A stretch of 64,000 bases of DNA from assembly GCA_942159475.1 (NCBI GenBank), contig OW804102.1:33052873-33116872 (forward strand). The letters are read 5' to 3'. This DNA is from Sthenelais limicola (Eukaryota; Annelida; Polychaeta; Phyllodocida; Sigalionidae). The first letter of the stretch is position 1. Each line of letters starts with the position of its first letter. The translations under genes and the position numbers were made by a program. A model generated the notes under the pieces. It was not told where the DNA came from and ran no database searches. It worked only from the letters and a program-made list of their open reading frames with translations. This document shows, piece after piece, positions 23,361 to 34,826 of this stretch.

Positions 23361-25389
23361 ATGGCGGACAACGCCCTCCATTCATTTTCACCTGCGGCAC
23401 TTTCAGTTCGGATATTTCACAAAATACCATCAGGTAAGGAATATTATTGTATTCATAATTTACGCTAGCAGGGCAGCACTTGATTTATGCATTTGTGAAA
23501 GCCATTGATTTGTATTAAAGCTAGTTTATCGCTTTAAATTCCCCCAACGTTATGGCGTCATAATTCATAAAGGCAGGCCGGACAAAACAATGGCCTGTCG
23601 AGGGGAGGAGGCCGGGGAGGAGGCTACCTTGACTGGAACTAGATAATTATGGGTCACGAATTTTCTTAAATAATCAAATGACATCTTGAATGCAAGAAGA
23701 TCGGCGGGGTATAGAAATTTTGATGGAGACTAGCATTTTGTTTATTTGAAAACTGTAGTGTTCCAGTGGGCGACAAATCACACAGTTGTGACTGTGAGTG
23801 TGTGTGTGTGTGGGGGGGGGGGCGGGGGCAGTCAAAGCGGCCGATGGTTCAGTCAAAGCCGTCGCCGGGGTGGGTACCATGGCCGCCCGTCATGGCCGCC
23901 CCACTGCCTCAGGTTGACGGGAGGTGGCAGGCTAAAATTGCGTTGGTCTTGTCATGACAACCCCTACAATGACCACCATGACTAAAGTGGCCAAAAATAG
24001 TTTAAAATAATCAAATGATATCTATCTGTTATTGTAATGTACAAGGTAGAAGTTATGATATAGGCCTAGTGAATAACGCTAGGCTAGCATTTCTTTCTAC
24101 ATTAGTGTTGCAGTGAGCGACAAATCGCACAGGTGTGAGGAATCCTTCGGCCACCTTCACCACTCACAATGTACGTGAGAAAACAAATAATTATATGGGT
24201 CAAGTTACACATGTTAATAAAAGTGTTTGATGAAGAAAAGAGAATGTATTTATTCAGGAGTAATTCGATCTTGGTTATATGTATAAAGAATTTAATTCAC
24301 ACGCTGACATAATAATAATGAAGATACACGAATAGGAGGAATAGGAGTCCTCTTAAAGAAAAAGTTTTGAAGTCATAAGTGTTCCGAAATTATGATGTCA
24401 TAATACTTGAAAGTATTATTAGTCTTTTTGTCCACATAGTGATAATACTATAATGTGACTCTCGATCGTCCAATGTTAATTTAGATTGTTCATTTTCATT
24501 AAATTGTCTCATAAGAATAGTTGTTTTGTAATATAAGGTTTTAAATTCTGAAATCAACCTAAACTGGCCCAAATTAACCTTTGTAAGTCTATGTAAGAAC
24601 ATAACTAATTTATACTAATTTCAAAAGTGTCACATCAACATCTAAATCTAAACCATTTTTTCTCCATTTCTAGTTTATATTAAACCATTACATATGCAGA
24701 TTTATGTAACGACCTTGATGTGGCAATATGACAAGGTTTTTTCCATAGATATCATCCCACCATTTATCCACCATTGATGGACACCAAACGTTGCGACCAA
24801 AACACTTTGAAAAACTTGTACTTATTGTAATGCATCAAATTACTACAGAAATCTGAAAACGTTATATGGGTATCGTATATATGTATATGTATCGTGGTAA
24901 AGTAACTAAACATAATCCATATGAAGGCTTTCAAAACGCAAGAATATATTTATATACATCTGGATTGTTTCTTTTAAATACATCTTTAAATACATCATTT
25001 TCCTTAATTCTTCTCAAGAATTAAGAAAGTATTATTATTGATTTATGACGACTTTCCATATAATTTTATGTTTTTAATATTTTTCCGCAGCTTTAAATAT
25101 TGAATATCTGCCTACAGACATACTATTTATAGGGGGGTTTCCATACTCATCCCAAATGACCCCAAATGGTACTGATGCGAACGTCACATCCGTACCAAAC
25201 TTTACATTAGAAAAATGCTCATTAATCTTAGAATTAATATTTAATCACAGAAAAACAATCGCTATATATTTCTCAGCTTCAGAGACCCATAAAGAGCAAA
25301 AACACAATTTGCATGACTTTTCTGAGAATGGCCCATCTATTATTTTGATTTCGACCTTTAACTCCACTTTCAAGCATAGACAATCATAA
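23361..25389 (+). CDS. Candidate two-exon gene starting MADNALHSF
   Basis: Exon 1 (23361-23433) begins CAATATGGCGGAC, a start context that also matches a YY1-type ATGGCGG motif often found near transcription starts. It encodes MADNALHSFSPAALSVRIFH plus four codons and ends at a near-ideal donor, CATCAG|GTAAGG, in phase 1. An acceptor with a pyrimidine tract (ATTTTTCCGCAG) at 25090 opens a frame in the matching phase that runs 98 residues to a TAA at 25389, through EYLPTDILFIGGFPYSSQ and LEKCSLILELIFNHRKTI. Predicted protein: about 123 residues with no signal peptide, membrane span or domain I recognise. An inverted or direct CCAAT (AACCAATGCG) lies about 70 bp upstream. No nearby AATAAA follows the stop, and other exons may exist. 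Confidence 0.4.
23790..23828. repeat. (TG)n followed by G-run
   Basis: GTGAGTGTGTGTGTGTGTG runs into eleven G residues and GCGGGGGC, inside the intron of the candidate gene at 23361-25389. Low-complexity, potentially G-quadruplex-forming. Confidence 0.85.
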
Positions 25390-25440
25390 TATGTATCAAA
25401 ATATATTTAATCAAATTATCACTTGTTACTTCTGCTTGAG

Positions 25441-25557
25441 ATGCATTTCCAATGTGGAACGATTCCATGCACAAATCACACTCAATATGAGGATGAAAAG
25501 ACTGTCTGAGGGTGACAGATCGACCAATTTCAGAAATACCAGCTGCACATACAATCG
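25441..25557 (+). CDS. Exon-like segment, 117 nt
   Basis: Acceptor CTTGTTACTTCTGCTTGAG and donor AATCG|GTGAGT. One frame is open throughout (NVERFHAQITLNMRMKRLSE); another opens with MHFQCGTIPCTNHTQYEDEK and stops inside. The first continues in phase into 26192-26341. It lies only 50 bp beyond the stop of the candidate gene above and could be an alternative or 3' exon of it. I do not recognise the product. Confidence 0.2.
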
Positions 25558-26191
25558 GTGAGTAGATGAAATTGTACTTAGATTATGCTAATTAAAATGA
25601 GACGTTCATTCATATTCTTCTAGGACAATGCCAGTACATTGACCATTAGTATCATCAATAATTTATATATTATGATAAATATTACATTAATAACCCAACG
25701 TCATACTCTCAATAAGAAGGGAAAACAATATCTTTCATTTGATAAATGGGGACAATAATAATGGTGTTCACCGACTGGTCTTTCCAGCTTCCAGCAGAAT
25801 ATGTGCATAACACATATACTTATTATACACGCATTGCTCTGAAAACAATATATCAAGAGTATTCTCGCTGAATATTCACGCTCCTTCAACCAACTCGCTA
25901 GTTAACCTGTATTTAGCCTTTCCTCAACAAGTACTGCTTTATTATACTAATTATATATCCTGGATGATACCCACTTATCTTGGCCATTACATTTTTTAAT
26001 ATTTGGGTTATTTGGTTTGGCAAGTGACCCTAGCTTTACATTTATGCACATTGCCCAGACATGCTATCAATTAAGTGGACGGGATTAAAAATTACATGAT
26101 CAAGTAGAAAACCCGAAAACTGTCAATAGTCAACTATCAACAGGATGTCATTGTATTTCTGTATTAATTCTCAATTCCACTGTTCTTTCAG

Positions 26192-26341
26192 GGCATATCT
26201 GCCAGTATCCTCCCTGAGACTGGAAGCAAAGCAGATGGAAAGAAGCGTAGCACTTCAGTCCACCCACTAGTGACATCCTTCTTTACCGAATATGGGACGT
26301 TTGCTACAATGGGAGAGGCTCACTTGTTCCAACGATTGTGA
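26192..26341 (+). CDS. Possible terminal exon
   Basis: Acceptor CACTGTTCTTTCAG, then 49 codons in phase 0 to a TGA (PLVTSFFTEYGTFATMGEAH near the end). In the phase required by the donor at 25557 it is open for only 25 codons. A canonical AATAAA lies at 27457, so the interval between could be 3' UTR. The two readings conflict, hence the low confidence. Confidence 0.2.
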   Translation, partial: GISASILPETGSKADGKKRSTSVHPLVTSFFTEYGTFATMGEAHLFQRL

Positions 26342-26904
26342 TGTATAAAAAAGGAGATAGGTGCTGATGCGATATCAATGGACGTAATTAAAGAGACTTT
26401 ATGAACCACATGGACCTTCACTAACTGTGTATCAATCTATAGTATTTGTCAATGTCTTACGTATGAAGCAATTGACAGAAAGGTGGAGAATCTCTTGAAC
26501 AAGGTCCAGTTCTTCCAGCGTTTATCATAAAGAGGACAGACCTCTGTGAAATGTATTGATACTTGTTCTTAAGGTAGTGAAATCTCTCAATAAGGAGTTA
26601 CTTGTCTGTGTTTGCTTAGGATGGACGACAACCATATTTAGCTGGTCTAATCTTAACATTTGGTATTTCTTACGAAATGAGCGTTTTTAAAATACTTTGG
26701 CTTCATTACTATTCTCTATGATAGCACTGGCATCAGATGCCCAATCCTGTTATACAGTAACATTTTGCTTCAACGACTGGAAAGTGGTCGACTTAAGCCA
26801 TTATATTCCCTTCCTTGGTTGATATCATATAGTAATTTGTGGGGGCGGATCATTTTGGCTACGATTTTATTTAGGTAAAAACACTGAAAAATGTTTTAAT
26901 ATTC

Positions 26905-27240
26905 AGTTTGAATCAGATCTTCTAGTGTTAAAGTATAGGTGATGTCATTCGAAATTTCATGACGTATCTATGTATTAATATGGTATAATATTGTGTGGTT
27001 ATGGTGTTTTGCTCAATCTTATCGAGTTTATATTATTATAGACCTTCCGGTGTTAATGTATAGGCGACGTCATTCGAAATAACTGACCAGACCTCTTTTG
27101 TTATTCAAAATATCATTTTTTTTGCAAAAATAAGATTGATTTGTGCTATCAACGACTGGAATATTTAAAATTTCATGAAGTATATATAGCATATTAATCA
27201 ATGTTATTGAGTTTATATTATTGAGTTTATATTATTATAT
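26905..27240 (+). repeat. Diverged local tandem duplication
   Basis: CTAGTGTTAAAGTATAGGTGATGTCATTCGAAAT (about 26922) recurs as CCGGTGTTAATGTATAGGCGACGTCATTCGAAAT about 125 bp later. The following TTTCATGACGTATCTATGTATTAAT also recurs at about 27170. GAGTTTATATTATT is repeated twice near 27215-27240. Confidence 0.6.
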
Positions 27241-27462
27241 TATTTTTAACCAAGGTTGTGTGTCATTATTGTTCATGATTCTTGACAAATGTATATTGTC
27301 CAAAGCAGGTGCAGTGAAATGCCTTAATCATTTTATGTGCCGTAGTATATTATTTTAGATGAATTCCAATCGTTATGAGCTTTGTATTTAATGGTCTGCA
27401 TGGACATTCAACCCAGCATAGGGAATGACCATTCATTGATAGAGATGTAAAATGCCAATAAA

Positions 27463-27723
27463 GGTATTATATATACGTAATATGTAACAGGGGTTGATTA
27501 TTAGTAAACAGTATGTAATTTAACCATTGTCTTGTCTTTTCTTGCTTCAATTTCGCCGACAATACCTCATCATTTTCTTTTAACATATTACAGTAAATGC
27601 CATATAATATCGGATATAAATGAACCATAATTAAAGCGTCACCATCCCCGTCCCCCCTGAAGCCTGGCCCACGACGCTCCCGCTGCGCTAAAAATAGATT
27701 TCTGAGTGCAAAAATAGCACCTT
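27463..27723. other. No gene supported
   Basis: A minus-strand open stretch covers this interval (GPGFRGDGDGDALIMVHLYP), preceded by an AG-like TTTTTAGCGCAG, but it borders directly on the GCAAT element and has no clear donor or partner exon. Confidence 0.3.
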
Positions 27724-27875
27724 CTATTGCAGTCACATAGCGTTTTCATTGCGCAATGGCTATTGCGGTCACATAGCGCAATAAGTGGTTACACCCATTG
27801 CGGTCACATTGCACAATCATTGCGCTATGTGAACGCAATACTGAGTGCAATGATTGCACTCAAATGCCCATAGGG
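27724..27875. mobile_element. Second GCAAT/ATTGC-rich element, CCCATAGGG end
   Basis: Eleven GCAAT/ATTGC motifs in 150 bp, several fused as ATTGCGCAAT or GCAATGATTGC, with CACATAGCG spacers. The right end, TGCCCATAGGG, is the inverted form of the left end of the element at 20059. On that side it abuts a reverse fragment of the AAGCTGC MITE, as the first copy does. Confidence 0.45.
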
Positions 27876-28000
27876 CTGCTCAGCGAGTTCCAAAAATATA
27901 AATGAGCACTATATGAAGCTCTGTAGCAAAACCAAGACAAAATTAATTGTCTTTTAGATTGGTTCAAAACGAACGGGAAAAAATGAGAAAATCTTTAGTT
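27876..28000 (-). mobile_element. Reverse fragment of the AAGCTGC MITE
   Basis: GAAGCTCTGTAGCAAAACC, TTAGATTGGTTCAAAACGAACGGGA and AAAATCTTTAGTTTT correspond in order to the reverse-orientation copies at 32795 and 53240. The expected left terminus is missing. Confidence 0.45.
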
Positions 28001-28711
28001 TTTTTTTAATTCTTTCTTTTAATTTTATACAGCAAATCAGTATATATTACAACAAGTTGAGTATATAATAGATAAATAATTCGCACAATGATTGAGATTA
28101 CCGTGTAGGCTCACAAATATTATTTAACGTGGAATAGCCATGCTTTTCCACCCACTGCTGTGTCTAACTACGCGCTACTGCTGTCTAGGTCTGTGAAATC
28201 AAATAGGTGTCCCAACCCATAACACCTTTATCAGTCCCAGATAGTGAACCAGGCAGACTTATCATATTACTCATACAACATCAGGGAAATGCTTTAGTCA
28301 GCACCTGTCATGTTGTGACTTATTATTAGTGACAAAGCTAATTTTGTCTAGAATTACATTGACAGAAATCATATTAACTATAATGTGCCTGGATGTCAGT
28401 AGAATATGAGACCAAATTACAGCGCTGTGCATGATTAATATCGAGGCATAGACTACCTGTCTTGTAACGTTAGATGTATGATGCAAACAAATAATACATT
28501 CATGATTTATAAACCTTTAGTTCATCTTTTGACACTTTGGGGAATATATTAATTTCTCTTACCCACCCACTCCTTACTAAAATAGCTTGTCAGACAACGA
28601 AATAGCCTGTCAGACATCCACATGGTGTCCTCGAAATACTTCGTAGACTTATCCTGGAATATAATGTGAACATATTTACTATATGCTTTGTCTAGTATAA
28701 TCTAACTTATA
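28001..28711. other. No gene seen
   Basis: AT-rich; CTTGTCAGACAACGAAATAG and CCTGTCAGACATCCAC form a short imperfect direct repeat at about 28585. Nothing else. Confidence 0.35.
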
Positions 28712-29063
28712 GGGGGCCTCCACTATCGGCAAGTAGCGGCTAATGCTGTTACCAATAGATTTTCGACTGATTGATTTTCGAAAATCTATTGGTAATGTAA
28801 TTGGTATTGAGCTGTTCCATTGTGGCAAATAGGGGCCAATAGTGGCTAATGAACGGCCAATGTCAATCTATTGGCCGAAGAAATCAAAACGTTTTGAATT
28901 CTTCGGCAAGTTGCGGCCAATGACTTGCTACTTATTTGCAATGACTTGCCACTCATTTGCACCACCTGCTCCACTATGGCAAGTAGCAAGGCAAATAGAG
29001 CGATAATTGGCTGCTCTATTGGCAACACAAACTTGCCGCTACTTGCCGATAGTGAAGGCCACC
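28712..29063. mobile_element. MITE with CACTATCGGCAAGTAGCGGC ends and ATTGGCC repeats
   Basis: The left end GGGGGCCTCCACTATCGGCAAGTAGCGGC and the reverse complement of the right end GGTGGCCTTCACTATCGGCAAGTAGCGGC match except at two positions over 29 bp, and both are flanked by TA. The 352-bp interior is packed with GGCCAAT/ATTGGC, GGCAAATAG and CTTGCCACT variants in both orientations, plus an internal hairpin (CCAATAGATTTTCG facing CGAAAATCTATTGG). No protein. The termini are well preserved, implying recent mobility. Confidence 0.8.
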
Positions 29064-30649
29064 TATTAGAATTTAATCCACGCTTACTGAGAATAGTGTA
29101 TATGTTACATAATATTTCTAGCAAAATCTTTAAATACATTGTTGGAAGTGGTGGTAGTCCTATGTTGTCACACAATTGACATTGCTCTGAGTCAAACTTC
29201 GTGCAGTCAGGTCCTTTGGTCCTCGCACCGCTTCTGGCTAGAACGTTTCTATTCGCAATGATGTTATCTTTTCTTTAGAACCGAGTGTTCACATAAGAAC
29301 AGGTTCTCCACCAGTGTTATATGAAAATTTGGTTTATCTTGCATATGAAATAGTTGTAGAATTATTGTAGGAAAATAAGAAGTATAAAGAAGAAGTCTAA
29401 AGGCTGTGATCCTAAGATCTAGAATAAATGTTTATTATGGTCTAACATACAGGTTGGTGTTTGGTCCATGTGGCTAGTACTGATTGGTTGAATATTAATA
29501 CTGCAATAAATTCCTGGGTATTGGTGCCTTATATTATGGATCATGGACATATTCCTTAATTATGGTCATAAATATAATAATAATAATAATTAATGATAAT
29601 TATGGTCATAAAAGTGGTTAAGCATCGTTACGTCATTATTATGTAACATGATGTAACAGTTATTATAGTCATATCATGTGAAGTATATCCAGACATGGGA
29701 AAGATATACATTCTAACATTATACATACTATCAATAAGAATATGAATGACACAACTTGTAATTCTCACAACAATCTTTCTAGAACTCTGAACCCATCGCA
29801 CCAAAAGCTAAACCTGTTTCATATAAATAGTACTAGTTTTTCCAGTATTTTTTCTTCAAGAGCCAACAGCGAAATTGGATTCAAAACAAGTATTTATTAC
29901 AGAGAGAAAACTTAAATCTTTCAGGCTGAGAGTTAATCACTGCCTTCAGTCGTGTGTCCCTCTGCTCTGCTGAAGGCAAATTTAAACACAAAGAGGAAAT
30001 ACACTGAAACTAAAAAGGCCCCAGCTGCAGGGACCCTCCGATTGAGTATTTGAGACCAGGACGCTATGGGTATGTACAAATCGTCAGCACTGACAATTTG
30101 ATTTTGGAGCGATCATTTTCCTGGAGAATAAATCCCTCTTCCCAAGAGATCTCGGGTGGAGGCATTGGGGCCTTTTTGATACCAATCCGTGATGATGATG
30201 TATGTCGTTGGGCCTTTAGCTTCGCAATTTCCATATATATGCTGTATTTACATTGTTTATTTCCGTAATCAATACAATAAATTAAAATAAAACAAGACTT
30301 TGATAAACTATACTCTATCGTAATGAGATATACTACCTGTCGGGTCAATGGTGAAGATATACTTATGCATTCCCATATACGTTACATTGCTAAAATATCC
30401 AACCCAAACATTGATAATTTACGTCCAGCATGAGCTGTTCTTGAATTTTAAATCCCATCGATCTGTGGATGCTGTTGGTGGTAATCGTAATTGTATCGTT
30501 ATAACATCAACAAGACATGTGTTGTTCCTGTAAATATCGTTATATATTTATCCTTATTAAATCAAACTTTAAAACACTTTGTAACGGTAATATGGGATTT
30601 TGAGCACTTCTTATGCTTACAGTTGTTAACGATTACAACTAGACACAAC
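29064..30649. other. About 1.6 kb with no supported gene
   Basis: A (TAA)n run is at about 29572-29592. Short open stretches occur on both strands around 30050-30350, but none has a good splice border pair. Confidence 0.35.
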
Positions 30650-30870
30650 GATTACTACTAGGCTCAGAGTTGAGAGAGTCCCTCCAAACTGAAGGAAAGC
30701 CTCCCTCCCAACTCACACAATGCCATTACAATCCAATTTGCGCAATAGGCGTCCAATCACTGACATACCATTTTTATCTGATCTGAGGGACTGTGAGCCT
30801 TGCCTGTAACACTATAAGGAGATCTTGTTAGCCTACCCAAACCAGGGGAATCGTTTCTCAGGAGGGAGAG
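30650..30870. repeat. Dispersed repeat, copy 1
   Basis: Shares with 31915-32200: CTCC-rich lead, (A/T)CACAATGCCATTAC/TAAT, GTCCAATCACTGAC and TCTTATCTGATCTGA(G/A)GG, in the same order and orientation. About 70% similar by eye over 150 bp. Class unknown. Confidence 0.5.
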
Positions 30871-31914
30871 GGGTGTTCTAGGCCCCGTACCGTCCCCTCC
30901 CCCCTCACCCACCATCCTATCACACTGTCCTTTCCTACATGTGAGACATCGAATATAAACACGCGGCTGTAAAACTCTGTGATCGCCTTTTGCAGAAGTA
31001 AAACGATCGCTTCAGTGTGGCAAAACAGACAAGGAATCATATTATAGGTGAAAACAAAACAGTCGCTGAAAACGATACTGGCGGTATTTGTATGGCTTAA
31101 GAAGAGGTCTCCATGTCTTTATATTGTTTACGTTGTGTTCGGATTAAATTACACTCATACTTTGGAATGTTCATCCGGTTTGGGAGTTGACTTGCTGGTC
31201 GGTAAATGCATATGATTAATGAGAGATTTGTTTAGACCGCTGAAAGTCGTCCTTATAGTCGTTATTTCGGTACAGGCCACTTTTTGTGTATGTGGGTCAG
31301 AACGACGAAAAACGTACAATCGACTGGGCTACACATTTAGTAAACCTTCCTAAATTTGGTAGATAAATGACGAATTTTAGGCATTTCTCAGTATATAGCT
31401 TTTATAGGATTGGTTATTGCGGTCATTGAACCAAATTTAATGAACTAAGGTAGCGTTGAGAAGGAGATATACTGTCAGGACAGAACAATTAAATCTACTT
31501 ACTCTGTTTATTCAACACATCGAGGAGAAGTCTGGTTCAGGTAGTCAATACACATCACTGGATGTAGGAATACGAAGGAAGTAAGGAAATAAAAAAGAAG
31601 TACTATGCATCATGGGCTGTAGTAAATAGCGTCACCTTGTGGCCAATATCTAAATACAATATGCGCAAATACATGCTTAACTAAGTGAATCATACTCGTA
31701 CAGTGTGCACACGTAAAGTATGTATAATTATTGAAGTGGCTAAAATAGTTAAAATGAATAGTCGTGAAATTTCGTAAAACTGTGTCAGTGTAATCATATT
31801 ATATGATACACAAACAACAACCATACAAAAACTAAGAGCATGATGTACATTCACGCTGCCACTAGATTTACCAAACTAATAATTTCTAAATTTGTTTCAT
31901 TTAATTTTGTTTCT
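30871..31914. other. No gene; holds a MITE fragment
   Basis: A C-rich patch (CCGTCCCCTCCCCCCTCACC) is at 30889. A reverse TGGGTCAG fragment is at 31286-31370. Otherwise AT-rich. Confidence 0.35.
31286..31370 (-). mobile_element. Fragment of the TGGGTCAG MITE
   Basis: TATGTGGGTCAGAACGACGAAAAACGTACAATCG followed by CACATTTAGTAAA corresponds to the inverted right end of the element at 14991-15234. The copy is truncated. Confidence 0.45.
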
Positions 31915-32200
31915 GATCTTGGGTTAGGGGTGATGGACTCTCTTGGGCAGAACGGTGCTGAGAAAACCTCCACCCTCTGATCTCAGCCTCTCGCTCCAAA
32001 CCGCAAAGTGCCATTATAATTCCATTAGGACCGCAAAATATCATTATAATCCCATGTCCAATCACTGACGTAAATTCTTATCTGATCTGAAGGTTTGGGC
32101 CTGGACTGATCTATGTTGATCAGTGTTCTCTCTATTCCCTATTGCTCTACAGATGAAGGAATATCAACAAAAAGTCAATTTCGCTGGCTTATACAACAGG
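31915..32200. repeat. Dispersed repeat, copy 2
   Basis: Partner of 30650-30870. It contains CCATTATAATTCCATTAGGACCGCAAAATATCATTATAATCCCATGTCCAATCACTGACG, an internal doubling of the CCGCAAA-CATTATAATCCCAT phrase. A CCTAATGGGATTATAATGG phrase also appears in the tandem duplication at 4411, suggesting a common family. Confidence 0.5.
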
Positions 32201-32415
32201 CCCCTGGAGAGGAAGAGTAGAGAGGAAGAGCAGAGAAAGATAAGAATGGCCTGCAACAAGCAATAACGAGATGGATGGAGATCCCTTATGGAGTCGTTGT
32301 GCTCCATGTGGGGCCAAGAACAAATGAATATTTCCTCACACTGATTGCAAGTAGGTATTCTATCAATTCCCTTCAGGAGGTCTATACTATTGTTGTCTGC
32401 TGTCTATAGATATGT

Positions 32416-32520
32416 GTTTTTGCTTTTTTTAATGAATTTTATTTGAGTTCAATTTCAATATGCTGATTCTCATGAAGGTCAGGACCGGATCGAGAGAAAA
32501 GGTTCATCGATGGATTTGCT
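32416..32520 (-). mobile_element. Poly(A)-tailed retroelement 3' end, minus orientation
   Basis: TTTTTTTAATGAATTTTATTTGAGTTCAATTTCA followed by TCATGAAGGTCA closely matches TTTTTTTTAGATTATTTTATTTGAGATCAATTTCA followed by TCATGAAGATCA at 55977-56070. Read on the minus strand, both end in AATAAAAT-like sequence plus poly(A), the signature of a LINE or SINE 3' end. Confidence 0.4.
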
Positions 32521-32794
32521 ATAATGGTTTTTTTCTGTTTATCAGCATCAATTTATAGCAATAAAACTAGAATTTAAAACTGTATTTTCAGCCATAACGG
32601 CAAGGACAATATTACCTAATATACTAATACTATGTCTTATTGCACTGAAAATATCAGTATTCTCCTGCTGTTATATATTGTACTAGCAAAGTACCTGTCC
32701 TCTGGACGGTCCCCCTTTCTTCCACATTTTCCCCTTCTCCTTCTTTTCCCTCCCCCTCTATATGTTTATAGAAGAATTTGAAGTCAAATCAAAT

Positions 32795-32985
32795 CAAATC
32801 AGCCGAGATATTAAACAATCGCCGGTAAGCGATAATAAGTGAGCCAGCTGCAGGAAAAGGTGGACATTTGTGTATTACTGTTACAAATACAAGCAGACAA
32901 AATCCTCCAAAATGTTGGTCAAAAGACCGTTTTGATGGGTAGGAACGAAAAAGTACAGAATCTTTAGTTTTTGACCGATGTTAAC
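32795..32985 (-). mobile_element. Reverse partial copy of the AAGCTGC MITE
   Basis: AGCGATAATAAGTGAGCCAGCTGCAGG, AAATCCTCCAAAATGTTGGTC, GATGGGTAGGAACGAAAAAGTACAGAATCTTTAG and GACCGATGTTAACCG follow the family order in reverse. The termini are lost. Confidence 0.55.
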
Positions 32986-34826
32986 CGATAATACAAAAAA
33001 AACATAAAGTAAAGACCATACAAGGGACACGGTAACATGGAGGAACACAGAAAGTGATTCCCTATATAGCATATCTGTTCATGAATATAGCTCTACAAAT
33101 CAAACAAATCCCCATGAACCTGAGTGATACTCTGACATCAGACACATTAGGCTTTTGGGATTTTGCGTATGCTGGAAGGACATCTATAACTCAGATCTAT
33201 ATGAGAATAATGTTCTTTTCTTCTTCTTATTAACTTTTATTCAATAGACATATACATAATGTAACTCAGGAATAGGACCATAGCTCCTTGTCCACTGGAG
33301 ATCTACTAGTTATGCCTTAAACTAAACATTGGTGTGGGTTAATGTGAGATCAGAAATAAATATACAGAAAAGTTTAATCGGGTAGTGTCAGTGTCAATAT
33401 CTCCCTTTTATTGTCGTTTAATGTCGTTTTCCATTATTAGTGATGAAGGTTATTTCTGAGAAGTGAAGTATATATAAGTGTTACCAGTCCTGATATGATA
33501 ATGTCCTAAAGAGCATCTCCTGCTAAGTCTCCTCAGCCCGAGACCCCTGCACATATCTCTCCTGACTAGAAGTGTCACATAATGTCTGCTATTAAATACT
33601 TATGAATATACCTGTATATATAAATGTATCTAAAGATATAGACTAAATATCCCACTCTGGACAAAATTAAGGTGGAAAAAGATGTATTTATGTGCAGGTT
33701 TCTCTGAGTGGGGTTTGTTTAGAATGATCGATTAGTCCCTATTTTATGCACGAATATAATATAATCAAAACAATCCTGTCCCTTGTTTATTTTAGGACTA
33801 CACAATCTTAGCTCAGAGCTTCTCAGATCAGATAAGAAAGGCATGGCTTTACCTCAGTTTGGAGGGATTCGATCAACCCTGGCCCAGACCGAAGTTGTTT
33901 CCTCACTGACTGCTGCGAATATCTTGCGACTAATAGTTCATAACACTCACTAGGGTGGAGTTTCCTCGAAGATGAACCATCGTTTTTACTTCTGGCTATA
34001 ATAATAAGCCTCTCACGACTTCAAGTAAACGCATATTCCATTCGATTTAACAAATTATATCTATTAGTTTTAGTTCGGAGATCTTTAAAATTAATGTTAT
34101 AAACATAAGCAGTTTTACATTGCGAGTTTTACAGTTCGTGTGTACAGTTTCAGAGGACTCTTTTCCGCTATTAAAGTATTGAGAATCGCATCAGAATCGG
34201 CTTAGTGAACCAGGCCCTTTATTATTAATATTAATTTTATGTACGAGAAGGGGATATAAAGTCTCATATAGGGATTTCCGGACTTGACAAATTGTGCTTT
34301 CTATTACTTTCCTCAGCCAAAACAATGAAGTATTATCAACCCTTCACTAGCCAGTTTCGATCTGCTTTCTCCGAAAATGGTGGCAATAAAACCCAGGCTC
34401 TAGTTTCCAATAATCTCTGTTTATTTCACCCGATCTGGTGGTGAGTCAGACCAATATATGCGAAGGCCATATCAAATATGTAATGTGTTTTGAGGAAATG
34501 ACTCACAAGTCGCCAAAAATGGATTTTGAGATATTATCATATTTGAAAAGCTGAACCTCCCTAGTATGGATCAAACATTACACAACTCATTGGCACATAC
34601 CTGTGGAAGATACACCAGTTAAACAACCTTTAATTGACACAATGGTGATCGCCCTATAATAATAGTTCCAGTCAGATTCCAAGTAACTCAGCCTAGGATT
34701 ACATATTATACCAGGTACTGAGAGGCAATTAGTCACTGCATTGAACAGTCCAGGGGTTATAATCACCTTCGGCAGAAACTAAAATATTAATACACTCCAT
34801 TTCTGGCCTTCTGGTACACTAGTTTG
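32986..34826. other. About 1.8 kb with no supported gene
   Basis: Contains a degraded MITE end at about 34180-34225 (GAATCGCATCAGAATCGGCTTAGTGAACCAGGCCC), related to the element at 2565. The rest is AT-rich. Confidence 0.35.

Noticed and set aside
25701..25889. Minus-strand exon-like piece after ATATTGTTTTCAG
   Set aside because: A good acceptor, but two competing frames and no partner exon. It faces plus-strand candidates with better phase agreement.
27467..27736. Minus-strand 89-codon open stretch
   Set aside because: Its first part lies in the GCAAT element and no donor or partner was seen; most likely chance.
28846..29175. Open stretches on both strands near 29 kb
   Set aside because: Contained in the TA-flanked MITE; palindromic repeats keep both strands open.
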